Positions 62,502 through 64,000 of a DNA stretch of 64,000 nucleotides are shown piece after piece (positions within the stretch are counted from its first letter, which is position 1; each line of letters begins with the position of its first letter). A program made the position numbers and the translations under genes. Origin of the DNA: Clavibacter michiganensis (GTDB lineage: Bacteria > Actinomycetota > Actinomycetes > Actinomycetales > Microbacteriaceae); the NCBI RefSeq assembly GCF_016907085.1, contig NZ_JAFBBJ010000001.1, positions 2,170,001 to 2,234,000 of the forward strand, read 5' to 3'. The notes below the pieces were generated by a model that saw only the letters and a list, made by a program, of their open reading frames with translations, made no database searches and was not told the origin of the DNA.

Positions 62502-64000
62502 GTGACGCACCCGACGCTCGCCCCCGCCGCCCGACCGACGCCCGTCGACCCCGCTGACGCACCGCCAACGAGCGCCGCGTCCGGCCCCGCCGAGGCCGCG
62601 CTCGGTGCGCTCCGGGTCGTCGGCCGCGCCCTCGCCCGCCACCCGCTCGCGATCCTCGCCGTCCTCGGGGGCAGCGCGTGGATCGGGCTCATGGCCGGCC
62701 TCGGCGAGCTCGCGCATCCGGCCGCCACCGCGATCGGCATCGCCGTCACCGTGATGGTGCTGGCCTGGTCGGAGAGCCGCATCGGGATCCTCCGCACGGC
62801 GCTCGTCGCGGCCCTCGGCTCCCTGGCGCCCGTCGCCGTCGCCGCGCTCCTCCTCGCCGCGGGCGTCGCCGTCGGCGACCTCTACGCGCAGATCGACGCG
62901 GCCGACCGCCTCTGGGCGCCGTCCGTCGTGCTCGTGGCGGTGGCCGCCGCCGCCAGCCGCGGGCTCGCCCCGGCCCACCGCGACGGCCTCCGCGCGGCCG
63001 TGCTCGCGGCGGTCCTCGCGGGGCTCCTCGCGGGCGGTCACGGCGTCGACCTCACGCGCGGCGTGGCGCTCCTCATCGGGCTCGGGCTCGGGCGCGTCCT
63101 CGTGCCGCTGTCCGCCCGCCCCGCCTGGCAGGACGAGGCGTCGTCCCGCGCCCGCGTCGTCGCCGCGACCCTGCTCGGCACGGTCACGCTCAGCTGGTGG
63201 ATCGCCGCCGTCTCGGGCGACGCGATCGGCGTGCTGAGCGCGATGGGGTCGCTGCTGGATCCCGGCCCCACGGTGGCGGTGCTGTGCGTGCTCATCGTCG
63301 CCGTCGCGCTGCTCCTCCGCGGGCGTCGTCTCGGGCTCGTGCTCGGGACCGCCGCGCTGCTACTCGTCACCGGGCTCCTCGCCTGGTACGACACCGTCAT
63401 CCCGCTCGCCGAGGACTGGTTCGCCTTCCCCATCGACTCCTGGATCGACCTCGAGCTGCCCCTGCTGGTGCTGACCACGTGGCTCGTGCCGGCGGCCGCG
63501 CTCGTCGTGCTCGTGGTGCGGCGGCGCTCGTTCGCCGCGCGCGCGGTCGCCGACGGGCGCTCGGCCGGGCGCGACCGCGTCCTCGCGCAGCTGATCCGCT
63601 CGGACGCCGGATCCCTCGGCTTCATGGGCACGTGGGCCGGCAGCAGCCACTGGTTCGCCGGCGAGGACGGCGACCCGGCCCCCCGCGGCGCCGTCGCCTA
63701 CCGCGCCGCGCACGGGGTGGCGCTGACGGTCTCGGATCCGCTGGCCTCCGCGGTCGACGCGCCCGCGACGATCCGCGCCTTCGCCCGGCACTGCTCGGCC
63801 CACGGCCTCGTGCCCGCCTTCTACAGCATCCACTCCCGGCACCTGCCGGTCTTCGCCGAGCTCGGCTGGAGCATCACGCCGGTCGCGGAGGAGGCCGTGA
63901 TCGACCTCCCCGGCTTCTCCACCTCCGGCAAGCGCCGGCAGGATCTGCGCACCGCCACCAACCGCGCGGCCCGGGACGGCGTCGACGCGCTGTGGGGCAC
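62502..64000 (+). CDS. MprF-like lysylphosphatidylglycerol synthetase / DUF2156 protein, 5' part
   Basis: At least 499 residues from GTG 62502; runs off the right edge with no stop. CACACT lies six bases before the start. The N-terminal 330 residues form multiple membrane helices (ILAVLGGSAWIGLMAGL, IGIAVTVMVLAWS, and further ones) resembling an MprF flippase part, though shorter. The C-terminal part enters the DUF2156/acyl-tRNA-dependent transferase domain (FMGTWAGSSHWFA, AHGVALTVSDPL, HGLVPAFYSIHSRHLPVFAELGW). MprF-type enzymes add lysine or alanine to phosphatidylglycerol using aminoacyl-tRNA, lowering cationic peptide binding. Amino acid unknown. Confidence 0.85.
   Translation, partial: MTHPTLAPAARPTPVDPADAPPTSAASGPAEAALGALRVVGRALARHPLAILAVLGGSAWIGLMAGLGELAHPAATAIGIAVTVMVLAWSESRIGILRTALVAALGSLAPVAVAALLLAAGVAVGDLYAQIDAADRLWAPSVVLVAVAAAASRGLAPAHRDGLRAAVLAAVLAGLLAGGHGVDLTRGVALLIGLGLGRVLVPLSARPAWQDEASSRARVVAATLLGTVTLSWWIAAVSGDAIGVLSAMGSLLDPGPTVAVLCVLIVAVALLLRGRRLGLVLGTAALLLVTGLLAWYDTVIPLAEDWFAFPIDSWIDLELPLLVLTTWLVPAAALVVLVVRRRSFAARAVADGRSAGRDRVLAQLIRSDAGSLGFMGTWAGSSHWFAGEDGDPAPRGAVAYRAAHGVALTVSDPLASAVDAPATIRAFARHCSAHGLVPAFYSIHSRHLPVFAELGWSITPVAEEAVIDLPGFSTSGKRRQDLRTATNRAARDGVDALWG

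Overview
The window is about 64 kb of very GC-rich (roughly 70 %) actinobacterial chromosome centred on the replication origin. Gene order (rpmH-dnaA-dnaN-gnd-recF-dciA-gyrB-gyrA-DUF3566-tRNA-Ile-tRNA-Ala, with pknB/pknA/pbpA/rodA/pstP/fhaB/fhaA on one side and parAB/rsmG/jag/yidC on the other) and protein character point to Microbacteriaceae. Clavibacter or a close relative is my best guess; this is inference from gene content and style, not a database match. I see no prophage, insertion sequence, CRISPR array or genomic island: almost everything reads as core chromosome.

Layout. 1-5135 (minus): 5' end of a metal-binding lipoprotein gene behind a Zur-like operator, then hisC-like aminotransferase and E1alpha-E1beta-E2 of a 2-oxoacid dehydrogenase complex. 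5194-12651: holin-4-like membrane protein, a WXG-like protein with an alpha/beta hydrolase, a low-molecular-weight phosphatase, purB, two small membrane proteins, polyphosphate glucokinase, glycerate kinase. 12667-17130: GT4 glycosyltransferase, MerR regulator, release factor 3, CHY zinc-finger protein, an unrecognised small protein. 17270-22485 (minus): dnaB, rplI, rpsR, ssb, rpsF, pcnA. 22578-30628 (plus): DUF6049-like surface protein, murJ, trxB-trxA behind a SigH/SigR-type promoter, a PLP aminotransferase, D-Ala-D-Ala ligase.

30681-36235 (minus): parB, parA, rsmG with three parS sites, and jag-yidC-yidD-rnpA-rpmH behind a near-consensus promoter. 36236-47873 (plus): dnaA, oriC, dnaN, gnd, recF, dciA, gyrB, gyrA, DUF3566. 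Then tRNA-Ile(GAU) and tRNA-Ala(UGC), a helical membrane-anchored protein (minus), cyclophilin plus rhomboid protease, crgA (minus), class E sortase, a microprotein and a glutamine amidotransferase. 52855-62053 (minus): pknB, pknA, pbpA, rodA/ftsW, pstP, fhaB, fhaA, nearly all translationally coupled. tRNA-Leu(CAG) and a partial MprF-like gene close the window.

Functionally the window joins replication initiation (DnaA, DnaB, SSB, DnaN, DciA, gyrase), segregation (ParABS), membrane insertion (YidC/YidD/Jag) and Ser/Thr-kinase control of growth and wall synthesis (PknA/B, PstP, FhaA/B, RodA, PbpA, CrgA, MurJ). The least expected signals are non-coding: two DnaA-box clusters away from oriC (upstream of dnaB and upstream of crgA), a widespread TANNNT-6 nt-start-codon leaderless promoter pattern, and about five-fold excess of GGATCC.
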